A stretch of DNA of 64,000 bases from Anolis sagrei (taxonomy: Eukaryota; Chordata; Lepidosauria; Squamata; Anolidae), in the NCBI RefSeq assembly GCF_037176765.1, contig NC_090024.1, forward strand, positions 193,436,278 to 193,500,277. Direction: 5' to 3'. Positions 43,071 to 54,191 of the stretch are shown in pieces; positions within the stretch are counted from its first letter, which is position 1, and every line of letters begins with the position of its first letter. The position numbers and the translations under genes were made by a program. The notes beneath the pieces are model-generated. The model saw only the letters and a list, made by a program, of their open reading frames with translations. It had not been told where the DNA came from and made no database searches.

Positions 43071-43892
43071 TCAGTTAAATACAATTAAAAGCTAAAATAG
43101 AGATTAGAATAAAAGATCGAAAACACAATTTAGACCATACCAACTATGTGGGTGCCCATATTAAACCTGCTTGCCTGCCTACCTGCCTGCCTTTCTGATG
43201 CTGCTAATGGCTGTCTCTCTCTCCTTCAGAATGCTGCTTGCTTGCTAAACAGCCTGAAGGACCTGGCCATGACTCAACTAACTTGCTAGATTAACACCTG
43301 TCTTCTTACTGGAAGTGGATATAAACTGCCTACCTGGCATAGTGGGTTCACTATTGGTAAGCTGCCCCTGTGGGAAAACTGCTTTTGGGGTAGGAAGACC
43401 ATTTTCCCAGTTTGGTAGTGCAGAGGAGGTTGCTTTTTCCATATATTTTAATATTTTTAATGATCTGGCCTGTATAAGAAAGGAAATGTGTGATTTGGAG
43501 CGCATGGGAGGTGGAACAGTCCAAGGAACAACCACTCCAACAATAAATAATAAAAGATATGGTGTGAGAGAGGAGATTGCAATAGGATGTTGATTGCCCC
43601 CAACTATCACCCACCTCAAATAATCCAGATCACCTTGGCAACAAGCCTATTGGGCTGAAAATCCTACTATTTCATGACAGGTTGGTGACTGGAAAGACAA
43701 CTGTGATTCTGAATGAGCATGCCAACTTGGCTTGCATTGCAAAGATCTGGCTAAATTAAGCAGGAGCTCTAAATTGTGCCCAGGAACAGACTCATGAAAC
43801 TAAGGTAACAAAGGTGTTATGGGCTCCTGTACTCATCCTTGTGCAATGGTCAAACCATAGCATTGTAGATATCAGGGGATGTTTTAAAACTA
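43071..43892. other. No gene or recognised repeat
   Basis: A CTGC-rich tract near 43171-43192. Nothing else recognised. Confidence 0.4.
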
Positions 43893-44237
43893 CAGTAGAG
43901 TCTCACTTATCCAACATAAATGGGCCGGCAGAACGTTGGATAAGTGAAAATGTTGGATAATAATGAGGGATTAAAGAAAAGCCTATTAAACATCAAATTA
44001 CATTACGATTTTACAAATTTAGCATCAAAACATACTGTTTTAGAACAAATCAACAGAAAAAGCCGTTCAATACATGGTAATGTTATGTAGTAATTACTGT
44101 ATTTAGGAATTTAGCACCAAAACAGGCAAGGGTTCCTTCTTTCTACCACCCTGGACATTAATGTGGGTGGGAGGCTGACTGCATTGGATAATACAGAACG
44201 TTGGATGAGGAAAGGTTGGATAAGTTAGACTTTACTG
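43893..44237. mobile_element. Tigger-like (Tc1/mariner) MITE
   Basis: The end cagtagagtctcacttatcc and the opposite end ggataagttagactttactg are inverted. TA dinucleotides flank it (43891-43892, 44238-44239). Shares its sequence with 48089-48419. Non-coding. Confidence 0.8.
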
Positions 44238-44562
44238 TAATTTCAAAGCAATCTGTATAGAGCTTGTTGAAATACTCCAAATAGGATGTATGAGGTTTGT
44301 ACAGATCAGACACTGACAAGGACAGGCACAGTTCATACAGTAGCCTCTGCTGGGAAAATGCAGTCCTAGCATCAAAACTGCACAAGGTGGGTGGGATACA
44401 TGAGCACTCTAAAAATGTCAACCTCAGTCTTCAAAGAAAGCAGAAACATATCTAGCACAGGTTGAGTCCCAGTTCGCCGATATGCTTTATGGGATTGATA
44501 AGGAGAAAATCTGCCTTGTTTGAGCTAACTTCAATTTGTGACTCCTTATTTGTCTATTGTTG
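44238..44562. other. No gene or recognised repeat
   Basis: Nothing recognised. Confidence 0.4.
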
Positions 44563-45115
44563 TTGCTGTTTATTCATTCACTCACTCACTTCTGACTCTT
44601 CATAACCTCTTGAACCAGCCCATGCCAGAGCTCCCTGTCAGCCATCACCACCCCAGCTCCTTCAAGGTCAAGCCAGCCACTTCAAGGATAACACCAATCC
44701 ATCTTGCCCTTGGTCAACCCATCTTCCTTTTTTCCTTCCGTTTTCCTCAGCATCATTATCTTCTCCAAGCTTTCCTGTCTTCTCGTTATGTGGCCAAAGT
44801 ACTTCATCCTTCCCTCTAGTGAGCTGTCAGGCATTATTTCCTGGAGTATGGTCTTGTTTCATCTTCTTGTGGTCCAAGGCACTCTCAGAATTTTCCTCCA
44901 ACACAACAGTTCAAAAGTGTCTATCTTTCTTCATTCAGCATTCTTATGGTTCAGCTCTCGCATCCATAAGTTACTATGGGGAATACCATTGCTTTAAGTA
45001 TGCAGACCTTAGTTGCCAGTGTGATGTCTCTACTCTTCACTATTTTATCGAGAGTAATCTGTCTATTACTGACATTAATCATGGATTTAGAACTACAGCA
45101 TCTTCCCTGGATTCA
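44563..45115 (-). mobile_element. BovB (RTE) LINE ORF2 fragment
   Basis: The plus strand has agagctccctgtcagccatc, atgtggccaaagtacttcat, ttgtggtccaaggcactctc and ggttcagctctcgcatccat, the reverse of BovB ORF2 3' coding sequence. It is the longest BovB piece here, with frame breaks. Confidence 0.7.
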
Positions 45116-45359
45116 AACAGAAAAGAGTGATAGGTTGCCATTTGCAAACTGATGGCCCTGAACCCCCACAATCCAGACAATTGTATACATATGTTAATAA
45201 ATAGCATGGAAAACAAGACAGAATAGCAAGAGTCCCATCATTTGGCATCAATCAAGAGTCGCACAGCCCCTACTTCTAAAATCACTCTTCCAAAAAGAGC
45301 CAGGACCACAGTATGATTAATGAAATCTGAAATTTAATTTTCAAATGAGTATTATATTT

Positions 45360-45800
45360 AATGGAATTACTGGAAGACAAGAAGGATAACATCTGGACAA
45401 TTATTAAGATATATGACTGCCGCTGAAAGACTGATACAAGCAAAGAAGTGGAAAAATACAACTATATCAACATCCAAAGAATGGCTGTTGGAGCTACTGG
45501 ACTTGGCAGAAATTGACATGCTAACAACTTTGATTTTCAACACTGAGAAGCATTCATTTATTTACTGTGGTTTTGACAATTATTAGACTAGGTGAATAAT
45601 TTGAACAGTAGAGGTTTATTAAATATATGTGTATTTTAAGAAACAATTTTATTTAGTTCCGTATAATCATAACCAGGAGAATTGGAAATCAAATGTATAT
45701 TTGTTCTTTATCTCTTTTTTTTCTTTCTGTGGTGATAAGTTGCAGTTGATATTGCTTCTTGTTTTTGTATTGATCTTTTTTATATGGTAGTCTCTAGCCC
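45360..45800 (+). mobile_element. L1 C-terminal ORF2 fragment
   Basis: It encodes YMTAAERLIQAKKWKNTTIS, then TSKEWLLELLDLAEIDMLTT, matching the TAARI.A..WK...EW..K..E...MD.LT end of L1 ORF2. The A/T-rich 3' UTR follows to about 45800. Confidence 0.65.
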
Positions 45801-46939
45801 CATCTGCACTACCCTATAATGCAGTCCTTGATTAATGCCACTGTTAACATCCTTTAGTTGCCACCTCTTCCTTCTCTCATTTAAGTAACTACTGACTAAA
45901 AGAGGCCCTTTCTTATTATCACTTGAGTGTTGCATTTGCTAAGTCTTCTTTCTTCAAGGAATTCATCAGATAATTTTCAAAATTTAAGTAAACGATGTTC
46001 ATAAATCACATATTTTAAAAGAGGAGCCAATGAATTACCAGTTCCATATACAGAGGAATAGTAGAAAGACTTCATTCTGTGGTGTTACAAGAAAGTTATA
46101 TCACATCCTATAACATTTCAGGTGAAAACTGGGACACATGTGGCTAAACAACATCAGAGTTCGTTCAAGTTTGTAAAAAATATAGATGAGGAAGAAAAAA
46201 ACAAGCAAAGAGAGTCTGAAGCAGTGCACCTTTTGCCTTATTGATGATCCATCATGAAATAATGATCCTAACACAGATATTTGGGTTAAACAAGAGGAAA
46301 TTGTTGACTTAAAACCTGTTTAATTCAGTTATACCTGAGTGAAAAGGAGGAGATGACTTGATGTGGGTCTGGTTGAGGCCAGGTGTCTATCTCTGATTAT
46401 TTCCTCAGCTTCCCTTGGACAAAGCACGTGTTCCTGAGTGGCAATCCAATGCTGTGGGCAACTCAACCCAGCCGGCTATTTCTGGAGGGCCAAATAATTC
46501 CACCAAAAAGTGTGCTAAGTTGTATACTGAATTCTGATATTCTCTCCCCATCATCTATTTATTGATGCTGCCCAATGCCAATCATCTTAGCACTACAGAT
46601 CCAATATGAAGTAGATTAACACACACATATCAAAAAGGAGGGGGGAGGGAATGATTCCTACGTCATCTTAAAGCAGCTAATAAAGCTGAATTTGTACTGA
46701 GGGCGGGAGGGTGAATCACAAGCAGAAGCAGAAGCAAGGATTCTGATAGGGCTGAGTAGCCTCCAGTAATCCTCTAGTTCTGCCTAACAATAGGGCTGAC
46801 CTCTTCCATTTCACAATCTACCATATATACTCAGGTATACATTGATCTCATGTACACATTAGGGCATGTTTTGAGGTGCAAAATTATGGACTTTGATATT
46901 TTGATAAGATGCTGGGGATTCTGCTTCAGAGGATAACAT
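45801..46939. other. No gene or recognised repeat
   Basis: A MITE-like bit (ctagccccatctgcactacc) near 45795. Nothing else recognised. Confidence 0.4.
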
Positions 46940-47640
46940 TTTCACTGAGTCTGTGTCTGTTCCTCAGGTTGAAACACAGACAGAAATGCAGGCTGTTGAT
47001 CACAGAGAAAGGCCAGAGCCTACAGCTGCAGAGATAGAGGATGTTCCTCTTGAGAATTGGCCTACCCAACCTTCTCAGCCTTCAGAAGATGGGGAGGTGC
47101 CTCATGATATGAGATTAGGTCTCTGCTCGGAGAGAGCTAAGGAAAGGTTAATTAGAAGGTCAGAAAGAATCCATGAGAAACAGTCCTTGAAACACAGATG
47201 CAGACAAGATGATTTCATGTCTGTTTGGTCAGGTTTGAGCTTAAATTAGGTGCTGTTTCCCTGAGCTCTTTAGAGCAGACAACTTTGTCTTAAAATCAAG
47301 TTCATAATCAGCCCTCAAGTTTGCCTACATTCCCGAATAGGTTTTTGTCTTGCATATGTTCCTGTTTTCATGATTTGGACTTTTGCCTATGCATGAAATA
47401 CTTCTTGTATTTCATGTACCTTGATGTTGTGGATTTCATGTACCTTGCTGTTGTGGATTTCATGTATCTTGCTACCTTAGATTTCATGGTCATTACAACC
47501 TCGGACTATTAATCTCTGTATATTTGGAGTATTGCTATTTTATAGCCCATTGTCCCTTTGTATATGCCTTTTGTAATAAACGTCTGTAGTTAGCTACTAC
47601 TGGACTCTGTTTGATGCTGGGTGAAAAGATGTTCCTGACC
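46940..47640 (+). mobile_element. Unclassified retroelement-like 3' end
   Basis: An open frame (46953-47249, 98 codons) rich in acidic and polar residues ends in basic KERLIRRSERIHEKQ and MSVWSGLSLN. It is followed by a UTR-like stretch with three imperfect ~26-bp tandem units (about 47412-47490) and a signal ttgtaataaacg near 47571. It could be the end of an LTR-type or other retroelement fossil, or an exon-like piece. The family is not recognised. Confidence 0.35.
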
Positions 47641-47849
47641 TGATGTGCAACAAGTCTCATCTTTAACTACTCTCCTCTGAGGATGGTTCCTTTTTTAAGA
47701 GTTTAAGGTACTGTACTTACATGGATAAGCTGACTCTGGTTTTTATTTTTTGTTTTTGTTTTTTGGAGTTGATTTTTGGACTAAAACATTTGTGCAGTTT
47801 TACCTTCTCTCAAAAACAACTGTCTAGGCAAAAACCTTGCCCTTTTTTG

Positions 47850-48074
47850 TGTCAGGAGTGACTTGAGAAACTGCAAGTCACTTCTGGCATGAGAGAATTG
47901 GCCGTCTGCAAGGATGTTGACCAGGAGATGTCTAGATGTTTTACTATCCTGTGGGAGGCTTCTCTTGTCCCCAGAAGAGGAGATCAACCTGCTCCCCAGA
48001 TTTGAACAAGCGATCTTTTGGTCAGCAGTCCTGCCAGCACAAGGATTTAACCCATTGCGCCACTAGGTGCTCCA
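47850..48074 (-). mobile_element. tRNA-derived SINE, minus strand
   Basis: gtgtcaggagtgacttgaga, gagaattggccgtctgcaag and ggatttaacccattgcgcca. Moderately diverged. Confidence 0.8.
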
Positions 48075-48088
48075 GCCTTATACATGTA

Positions 48089-48419
48089 CAGTAGAGTCTC
48101 ACTTATCCAACATAAATGGGGCAGCAGAACGCTGGATAAGCAAAAATGTTGGCTAATAAGGAGGGATTAAGGAAAATCCTATTAAACGTCAAATTACGTT
48201 ATGATTTTACAAATTAAGCACCAAAACATGGTTTACAGCAAATCAACAGAAAAAGCAGTTCAATATGCAGTATCGTTATACAGTAGTTACTGTATTTACA
48301 AATTTAGCACCAAAACATTGCAATGTATTGAAACAGCTGTGGATCTGGGCAGGAAGCAGACTGTGATGGATAATACAGAACATTGGATGAGTGAAGGTCG
48401 GATAAGCGAGACTCTACTG
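48089..48419. mobile_element. Tigger-like (Tc1/mariner) MITE
   Basis: cagtagagtctcacttatcc and ggataagcgagactctactg are almost perfect inverted ends, flanked by TA (48087-48088, 48420-48421). Sister copy of 43893-44237. Confidence 0.85.
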
Positions 48420-48423
48420 TATA

Positions 48424-48600
48424 TTTTATTATTTATTTATTTACTTTATTTCTATACCGCTTTTCTCAGCCCTTAGGTGACTCAAAGCGGTTTAGGGCAA
48501 GGCTTGTTAAACAGTTTCCACTTGCAACCGTTTCTGCCCTAGAAGTGACCCAGGTAGATAAAATAGGTATAAAAATCAATCATTTAACAATAATAAATCA
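48424..48600 (-). mobile_element. LINE 3'-end fragment
   Basis: attatttatttatttacttt, tctataccgcttttctcagc, then gtgactcaaagcggtttagg: the reverse of an L2/CR1-type 3' end. Confidence 0.55.
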
Positions 48601-48938
48601 GTATTGGCAAACCAGTTGGTTTTCCTTTCTATGGAGTACAGCTCAACCATTTTCTACAGAGTCCACTGTAAACATTGCTAACAGACTTGTGTAAATGGGT
48701 GACGTTCAGCAACCTTTAACTGTTACCAAATTTTTATGACCCCAACACTGAGCTAAGGGCATTTGGGGATCGGTGCCAACCATTTAAGAAGCAGTGATAG
48801 AAGGCCCTCTCCCTTTGCTTCCCAATACAAGTCCTATCTATGAAAGGTCGGGTCATTAACTACGACTATATTGACTGCCAGCTCCTTTGTATGCCTGACT
48901 CTTCATAAATCCCTATGATTCCACTTTCCTCTCTAAAC

Positions 48939-49223
48939 CAGTGTTTCCCAACCTTCCTAATGCTGTGACCCCTTTATACAGTTCCTCATGTTGTGGTGAC
49001 CCCCACCATAAAATTATTTTCACTGCTACTTCATAACTGTAATTTTGCTACTGTTATGAATCATAATGTAAATATCTGATATGCAGGATGTGTTTTCATT
49101 CCCTGGACCAAACTTGACACGAATCATCAATATGCCCAAATGTGAATACTGGTGGGATTGGGGGGCACAACGACTAATTTTGTCATTTGGGAGTTGCAGG
49201 TGCTGGGATTGATAGTTCACCTA
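48939..49223 (+). mobile_element. SPIN-like hAT transposon, one end
   Basis: It starts cagtgtttcccaaccttcct and continues acagttcctcatgttgtggt, gacccccaccataaaatt, taactgtaattttgctactg and atcataatgtaaatatctga. This matches my memory of the 5' end of SPIN, a hAT family known from lizards, frogs and several mammals and inferred to have spread horizontally. The left flank ctctaaac fits the hAT target. After a C-run (49224-49242) the CpG island begins, so the other end is missing. Confidence 0.7.
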
Positions 49224-49269
49224 CCCCCCCCCCCCCCCCCCCAGGGAAACACCGAGAAACAGTACTCTC

Positions 49270-50130
49270 AACCTTCTTCCTCATCTAGGGTACCTTCTCC
49301 ATCCTCCCCATTAATCCTCCGACCTCTCCATCCCCTTTCCCCACTCGCGCCCACTCGCCCCACTCTCTGCCCATCGCGCCTGTTAGTTATCGACTCGAGG
49401 AGGCCGCGCGTGTATTTTTTTTTCCCAGCAGAGAGAAAGGCAAAGCAGTGCGAGCCTTTGCGCGAAGGCTGGCTGGCAGGCAAGGCAGCGGCGGCGGCGC
49501 GCGCCCGTGGCTTCTCTCTCTCTCTCTCTCTCTCTGTTCGCCCGCGCGCTCCTCCCGGGGCCGCGCGCGCGCTCCCGCTGTTCTCTGCCCTAATGCGGGA
49601 GAGTCTGCGAGGGAAGGCGCTGCAGAAAGGATGGGAGCTGCGCGGGGAGGAGGCGGAGGCGGCGGGGTCGGCGGCAGAGGCGGCAGCAGCAGCAGCAGCA
49701 GCACCAGCGGCAGAGGCCGAGGCCGGGAGGTTTGCTAGCCGTCAAACGGGATGAGGAGGCAGCTGTGAGCCCGGCCCTGCGGAGTCTGCGAGCGAGGAAG
49801 GGAGACGGGGAGGGACACAGAGAGAGAGAGAGAGAGAAAAGGGCGCCGCGGGGACGGCCAGGTAAGGCAGGGATGCTGGCGCAAGGAGGAGGGCGGGAGG
49901 GGAGGCAGGAGGCAGCCTCTCATCTGGACGCCGGGGCGTTTTTTTCTCCGCAGTTGGGACCGAGGCGCCGCGGGGGCCTTGCGGTGGCCTCCCTCCACTC
50001 GCGTTTTCCTCCTCCCGTTGCATCCCCCCCCCCCCACTTGCTGTGCCTTTGGCCCCCTCGTAGTCCCACTCCTGACCCTTCTTCCCTTGAAGGCTCCATC
50101 CTTGCTTGCTTTCAGAGTTGCTTTCTAGCG
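49270..50130. promoter_or_regulatory. CpG island, probable host promoter
   Basis: The only GC-rich, CpG-dense stretch in the window: ccgcgcgcgcgctcccg (49561-49577), many CGG and GCG runs, GA/CT tracts (49513-49536 and 49820-49838) and a ggagggcgggaggggagg Sp1-type site near 49885. It is flanked by AT-rich DNA. No TATA box is obvious. It probably drives transcription to the right, because of the donor at 49862. Divergent transcription is possible. Confidence 0.8.
49440..49861 (+). other. Probable non-coding first exon of an unidentified host gene
   Basis: The 3' boundary is a strong splice donor, cggccag|gtaaggc, with the exon ending at 49861. The start is approximate. ATGs inside open only short frames: 49593-49754 (53 codons, Ala/Glu-rich), 49631-49738 (Gly/Ser-rich) and ATG at 49751 followed by an early stop. 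None runs through the donor, so these would be upstream ORFs in a 5' UTR. Poly-Gly, poly-Ala and poly-Ser are by-products of CGG and AGC repeats. No downstream exon is recognised by 64000, so the first intron would be over 14 kb. Confidence 0.55.
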
Positions 50131-50535
50131 GTATGAAGCATTATCCTGGGAGCAATGGTCCTGAAACCCGGCCTCCCCTCCCTTTCCGGGCGGAAAAGGG
50201 GAAAGCACATCCTACTGATTAGTATTTCCCCCCCCCAATTGGAATGGGGAAAGGTTCAGAACAGGGCCTTGGGACAGGAGGAACGTCTGGATGAGCAGCC
50301 CAGCTCTCTGTTTGGGATGATGAATGACTGCCAGCTGGTCCTTAGGCCTTTTTGCCTTTTCACAGCAAGGAGATCTCCCTTATTATGAATGGAGATTATG
50401 CCCACCTAGGAAAATAAAGCAGCCCTTCCTGTGCATAACCCTTTCCTCCCCTCTTTTGGCTTCGAAGGGCCCTTCTAGACAGGCCTTATATCTAGTAGTT
50501 GCTGATCCCAAAATCAGATCCTAGGTTTTCTGTTA

Positions 50536-50658
50536 ACCCTTCCACACAGCCCTATATCCCAGAATATCAGTCCCACACTCAGATAACCCAATTCAAAGCA
50601 GATACTGTGGGATTTTCTGCCTTGATATTCTGGAATATAGGGCTGTGTGGAAGGGCCC
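50536..50658. mobile_element. Inner palindromic MITE
   Basis: acccttccacacagccctat at the left and agggctgtgtggaagggccc at the right, with cccagaatatc paired by gatattctgg. Confidence 0.75.
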
Positions 50659-50673
50659 TGTATATCTGATTAT

Positions 50674-50924
50674 CAGGAACCCCCATTACTGCAATGGATT
50701 AAACTCCTGCTGACTGAAAGTCAGTGGTTCAAATCCAGGGACTGGGGTGAGCTCCTGTCTGTCAGCTCCAACTTCTCATACAGTGACACGAAAAAAGCCT
50801 CCCATAGGATGGTAAAACATCTGGGTGTCCCCTGGGCAACGTTCTTGCCCAGTTCTCCCACACCAGAAGCAACTTGCAGTTTCTCAAGCTGCTCCTGACA
50901 CACACACACACACACACAAAAATT
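50674..50924 (+). mobile_element. tRNA-derived SINE with (CA)n tail
   Basis: ggaacccccattactgcaat, the B-box-like gtggttcaaatccaggg and gtcccctgggcaacgttc, ending in ctgctcctgacacacac. Short attatc flanks. Confidence 0.75.
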
Positions 50925-51317
50925 ATCTGGCAGTGCAGACTCATATAACCCTGTTTAATGCTCAAAACCTGGGATCAGATTTTGGGCCTATCTGGAAGGG
51001 CCCCAGCCTTTAAATTCAATTATTGAAATACTGTTTTATATAGGTAATCTAGATCCAATAACCACCATCTCGTCTCCCTTCATCCCTTCCTACCTTTCCA
51101 TTTGGAAAGAGTTAATGTTTTTGAAAGCAGTTCCTTTTTTGTATTTTTCCTGTGTGTCTACACAGGCTCAGGTGTGATACAGAGCAGTTTTATGCTTGTA
51201 GTTTGCTTGAGAGATATTGAGGGAACTGTCAGAAGATAAGCAAGGGCCTCAACTTCCATGATTCTAGATGTAAAGAGGCCTCCAGGGATTTATGAAAAGC
51301 TATTTCTTAGCCCGTCT

Positions 51318-51490
51318 AAGAGCCCTTCCACACAGCCATATAACCCAGAATATCAAGGCAGAAAATCCCACAATATTTGTCCTGAACTGGGTTATCTGAG
51401 TCCACACTGCTATATATTCCAGTTCAAAGCAGATGATGTGGGATTTCCTGCCTCGGTATTCTGGGTTATATGGCTGTGTGGAAGAGCCCT
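51318..51490. mobile_element. Palindromic MITE, well preserved
   Basis: agagcccttccacacagcca and tggctgtgtggaagagccct are near-perfect inverted ends, and aacccagaatatcaaggcag pairs with ctgcctcggtattctgggtt. Confidence 0.8.
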
Positions 51491-52483
51491 TATTTGGTTT
51501 TGGGGATTGGAGAGCAGAGCATATTCCTAAAACATCTGATACCAAAGCCCTTGATATAAACAGGATTGGGGATGCAAGGAATCTCCGGCAGGCATTCTAA
51601 TAATTTTTTCAGATTTGAAGTGCAGTGGGAGAAATGCATGGGGCCTATTTTAAAGCAGAGTGAATCACGAAGAGCCAAGTTGTGGCCATCTTTCTAAAGC
51701 ACAATCTTTCCCTATAGAGTATATGAGTCAGCCTTTGCTGGTATTGATCAAGAGGTGAAAGTGCTGAATCATTTGTACTTTCCTTCTCTCAGGATGCTCG
51801 ACTTTCCAGATCCATTATAGTCTTCAGGAAGCACACGATCTAGTTGCAGAAGGGTCTGCCTTCAGCATCTTCTTCCATTTTAAGCTTCATTGGCCTAATG
51901 TAATCCTTGGAGCATCAATGAGCACCACAGTTGTAGATTCTGTTTTGATTTTGTTGTTTATCTCAAAATGAGCGGTCAAGGTGTTAGCTAAAATGCATAC
52001 TTAGAAATGATTGAGAGAGGTCAATTCCATTTGGAAAAAATAAATCTCTGGGAGATGAAAGAGTCTCTCATTCAGCTTCAAGTTTATCTTAGCATTAATG
52101 ACAAGCACTCACTGATCAATAACTAGGATTGCTATTCGTTAGAGATGTGTGGCACAATTTAGCTAGCATGGAACAATTAAAAGTCTCCATTGATTGCAGA
52201 TAAACATTTAAAGGAATGTTTAACTCTCCCCTTGAAATCAATTTATTTTAATGTTTGCACTCCCAAATACAAAACAGTATTCTGAGTCAAATACCTGTTA
52301 TGAAAACATGAAAGCAGATTATCTTAGTTGGGCACACTAATGTGAAAAGGATACCTTTATGTCCACTCAACCTTTCAGTTAGCTTTATCCACAAGTAAGC
52401 CTCAGATGAGTACAAGAAGGTATGGATAAATATGTATGGGCCCATTTCAAGTACTGACACACACATGCATATACATGCACTAG
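51491..52483. other. No gene or recognised repeat
   Basis: Probable intron of the gene starting near 49.5 kb. No conserved feature recognised. Confidence 0.4.
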
Positions 52484-53150
52484 TATGAAAAAGACCTTGG
52501 AGTCCTTGTGGACAACAAGTTAAACATGAGCCAACAATATCATATGGCAGCTTAAAAAGCCAATGGGATTTTGGCCTGCATAAATAGGTGTCTAGTATAT
52601 AGATCCAGGGAAGTCATGCTACCCCTTCTATCTTGGTCAGACCACACCTGGAATACTGTGTCTAATTCTGGGCACATCAATTAAAGAGAGATGTTGACAA
52701 GCTGGAATGTGTCCAGAAGAGGGCGGCTAAAATGATCGAGGGTCTGGAGAACAAGCCCTATGAAGAGTGGCTTAAAGAGCTGGGCATGTTTAGCCTGAAG
52801 AAGAGGAGACTGAGAGGAGACATGATGGTCATGTATAAATATGTGATAGGGAGGAGGGAGCAGGCTTGTTTTCTGTAGCCCTGGAGGCTAGGGTGTGGAA
52901 CAATGTCCTCAAACTACAGGAAAGGAGATTCCACCTGAACATTAGGAAGAACTTCCTGACTGTGGGAGCTGTTCATTAGGGAACTCTCTGCCCCGGACTA
53001 TGGTGGAGGCTCAATCTTTGGAAGTTTTTAAGCAGAAGCTGGATAGCCATCTTCAGGGGTGCTTTGAATGCAATTTTCCTGCTTCTTGGCAGGAGGTTGG
53101 ACTGGATGGCCCATGTGGTCTCTTCCAACTCTATGATTCTATAATTCATG
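52484..53150 (+). mobile_element. CR1 LINE, ORF2 C-terminus and 3' end
   Basis: It encodes YEKDLGVLVDNKLNMSQQY, EKKRRLRGDMMVMYKYVIG-type blocks and RRFHLNIRKNFLTVGAV, ending in ctcttccaactctatgattc and a ctataattcatg tail. Frame breaks are present (for instance in the poly-purine stretch near 52850). It parallels the minus-strand copy at 25418. Confidence 0.8.
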
Positions 53151-53384
53151 TGCACACATGTTTCCTTTGTGCCTTACTTCTCACCAAAGTTGGATTTAGA
53201 GACATTGACAGCCATGGAACATGTACATAAGAACAATAATATTTTCCATGTGGGTAAAGTGGTCTGAGAGGTTCAGAAGCCATGAATGCACACAACACAC
53301 ACTAATGTGAAACAGGGCTGAAATGATGATTCTGAAAATAAGTTGTAAGCATATAAATCTGAAAATCATGTGAATCATACATAC

Positions 53385-53595
53385 GGCAGTGCTGGTGGGA
53401 TTAATTCCTTTCCATTACTTTCAATGAAGGGTTTTCCAGGTTTTTTTAAAAAAAACAAAACTGGGAAATTTGTATCATTTGTTCTGGATATGGCATATAG
53501 CCCGGAAAACTCACAGCAACACTGTTCTGGATATTGATGTTCTCTCTTCCCTGGCCTTCCACAAAATATGACTGGGTGATGGGATCTGCCTGTCT
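53385..53595. repeat. Local duplication, copy 1
   Basis: gtgctggtgggattaattcc, tttccattactttcaatgaa, ttctggatatggcatatagc and ggccttccacaaaatatgac all recur in order at 54192-54370. Confidence 0.85.
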
Positions 53596-53698
53596 TCTGT
53601 AACAAAGCTCCCCCCCCCCCCCCCATGAGAATGTGTTTAATTAATTATTCAGAAATTTTCTCCCATTGAATTTAGTGAGCTATCTACTCCAACTAGAT

Positions 53699-53832
53699 CA
53701 GGCATGGGCAAACATTAGCCCTCCAGGTGTTTTGGACTTCAACTCTCACAATTCCTAACAGCCTACTGACTATTTGGAATTGTGGGAGTTGAAGTCCAAA
53801 ACACCTGGAGGGCCAAAGTTTGCCCATGCCTG
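53699..53832. mobile_element. Palindromic hAT MITE
   Basis: caggcatgggcaaac.. and ..gtttgcccatgcctg are perfect inverted ends. Flanking 8-mers aactagat and atctagat match the hAT target consensus. The interior is ccctccaggtgttttggact and its complement. Confidence 0.9.
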
Positions 53833-54191
53833 ATCTAGATTGTGGGAAAGTATGATTCACATCATTTTCAGATTTTTATATGGTTACAACTTATAATTTC
53901 AGAAGGCTGTTGTTTTTTTTAGAAAGGCATGACTGTCACAGTAATATACCATACTATGTCTTCAATCCAGTTTTCTTGGATTCCTGAAGGCATAGTAATG
54001 GGTAGGAATTATCCCCTGGATTAATTGCTGTCCCCAAGATCCTCCCGCCCAGCCAAAGGGAGATTTGACCTCAAACACTTCCCAGCCACTTGGGAGTCTC
54101 TGGAATGATTTCCTGTCCCTCAAATCAGAAAAAGGCATAATAGGGGATGGGGAAATTATCAGCTTTCTCAAAGAAGTCCCAACACATAGTA

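Larger units (their letters stand above)
50464..51004. mobile_element. MITE interrupted by a MITE and a SINE
   Basis: The outer left end is gaagggcccttctagacagg and the outer right end is cctatctggaagggccc. Inside lie a MITE (50536-50658) and a SINE (50674-50924). Confidence 0.6.
53333..53903. repeat. ~570-bp structure with ~50-bp inverted ends
   Basis: 53333-53381 (aagttgtaagcatataaatc, tgaaaatcatgtgaatcat) is the reverse complement, with few differences, of 53850-53903 (atgattcacatcattttcag, atatggttacaacttat). A hAT MITE lies inside, next to the right arm. It may be an unrecognised DNA transposon or a local inverted duplication. Confidence 0.65.

Noticed and set aside
49152-49754. 200-codon open frame across the CpG island
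   Set aside because: It starts in the SPIN-like repeat without a sensible start and gains length from the GC-rich, stop-poor sequence. Its composition is Arg/Ala/Pro/Ser low complexity.
49387-50037. Long minus-strand frames in the CpG island
   Set aside because: Leu/Pro-rich translations of CGG and GAGA repeats; no domain and no splice context.
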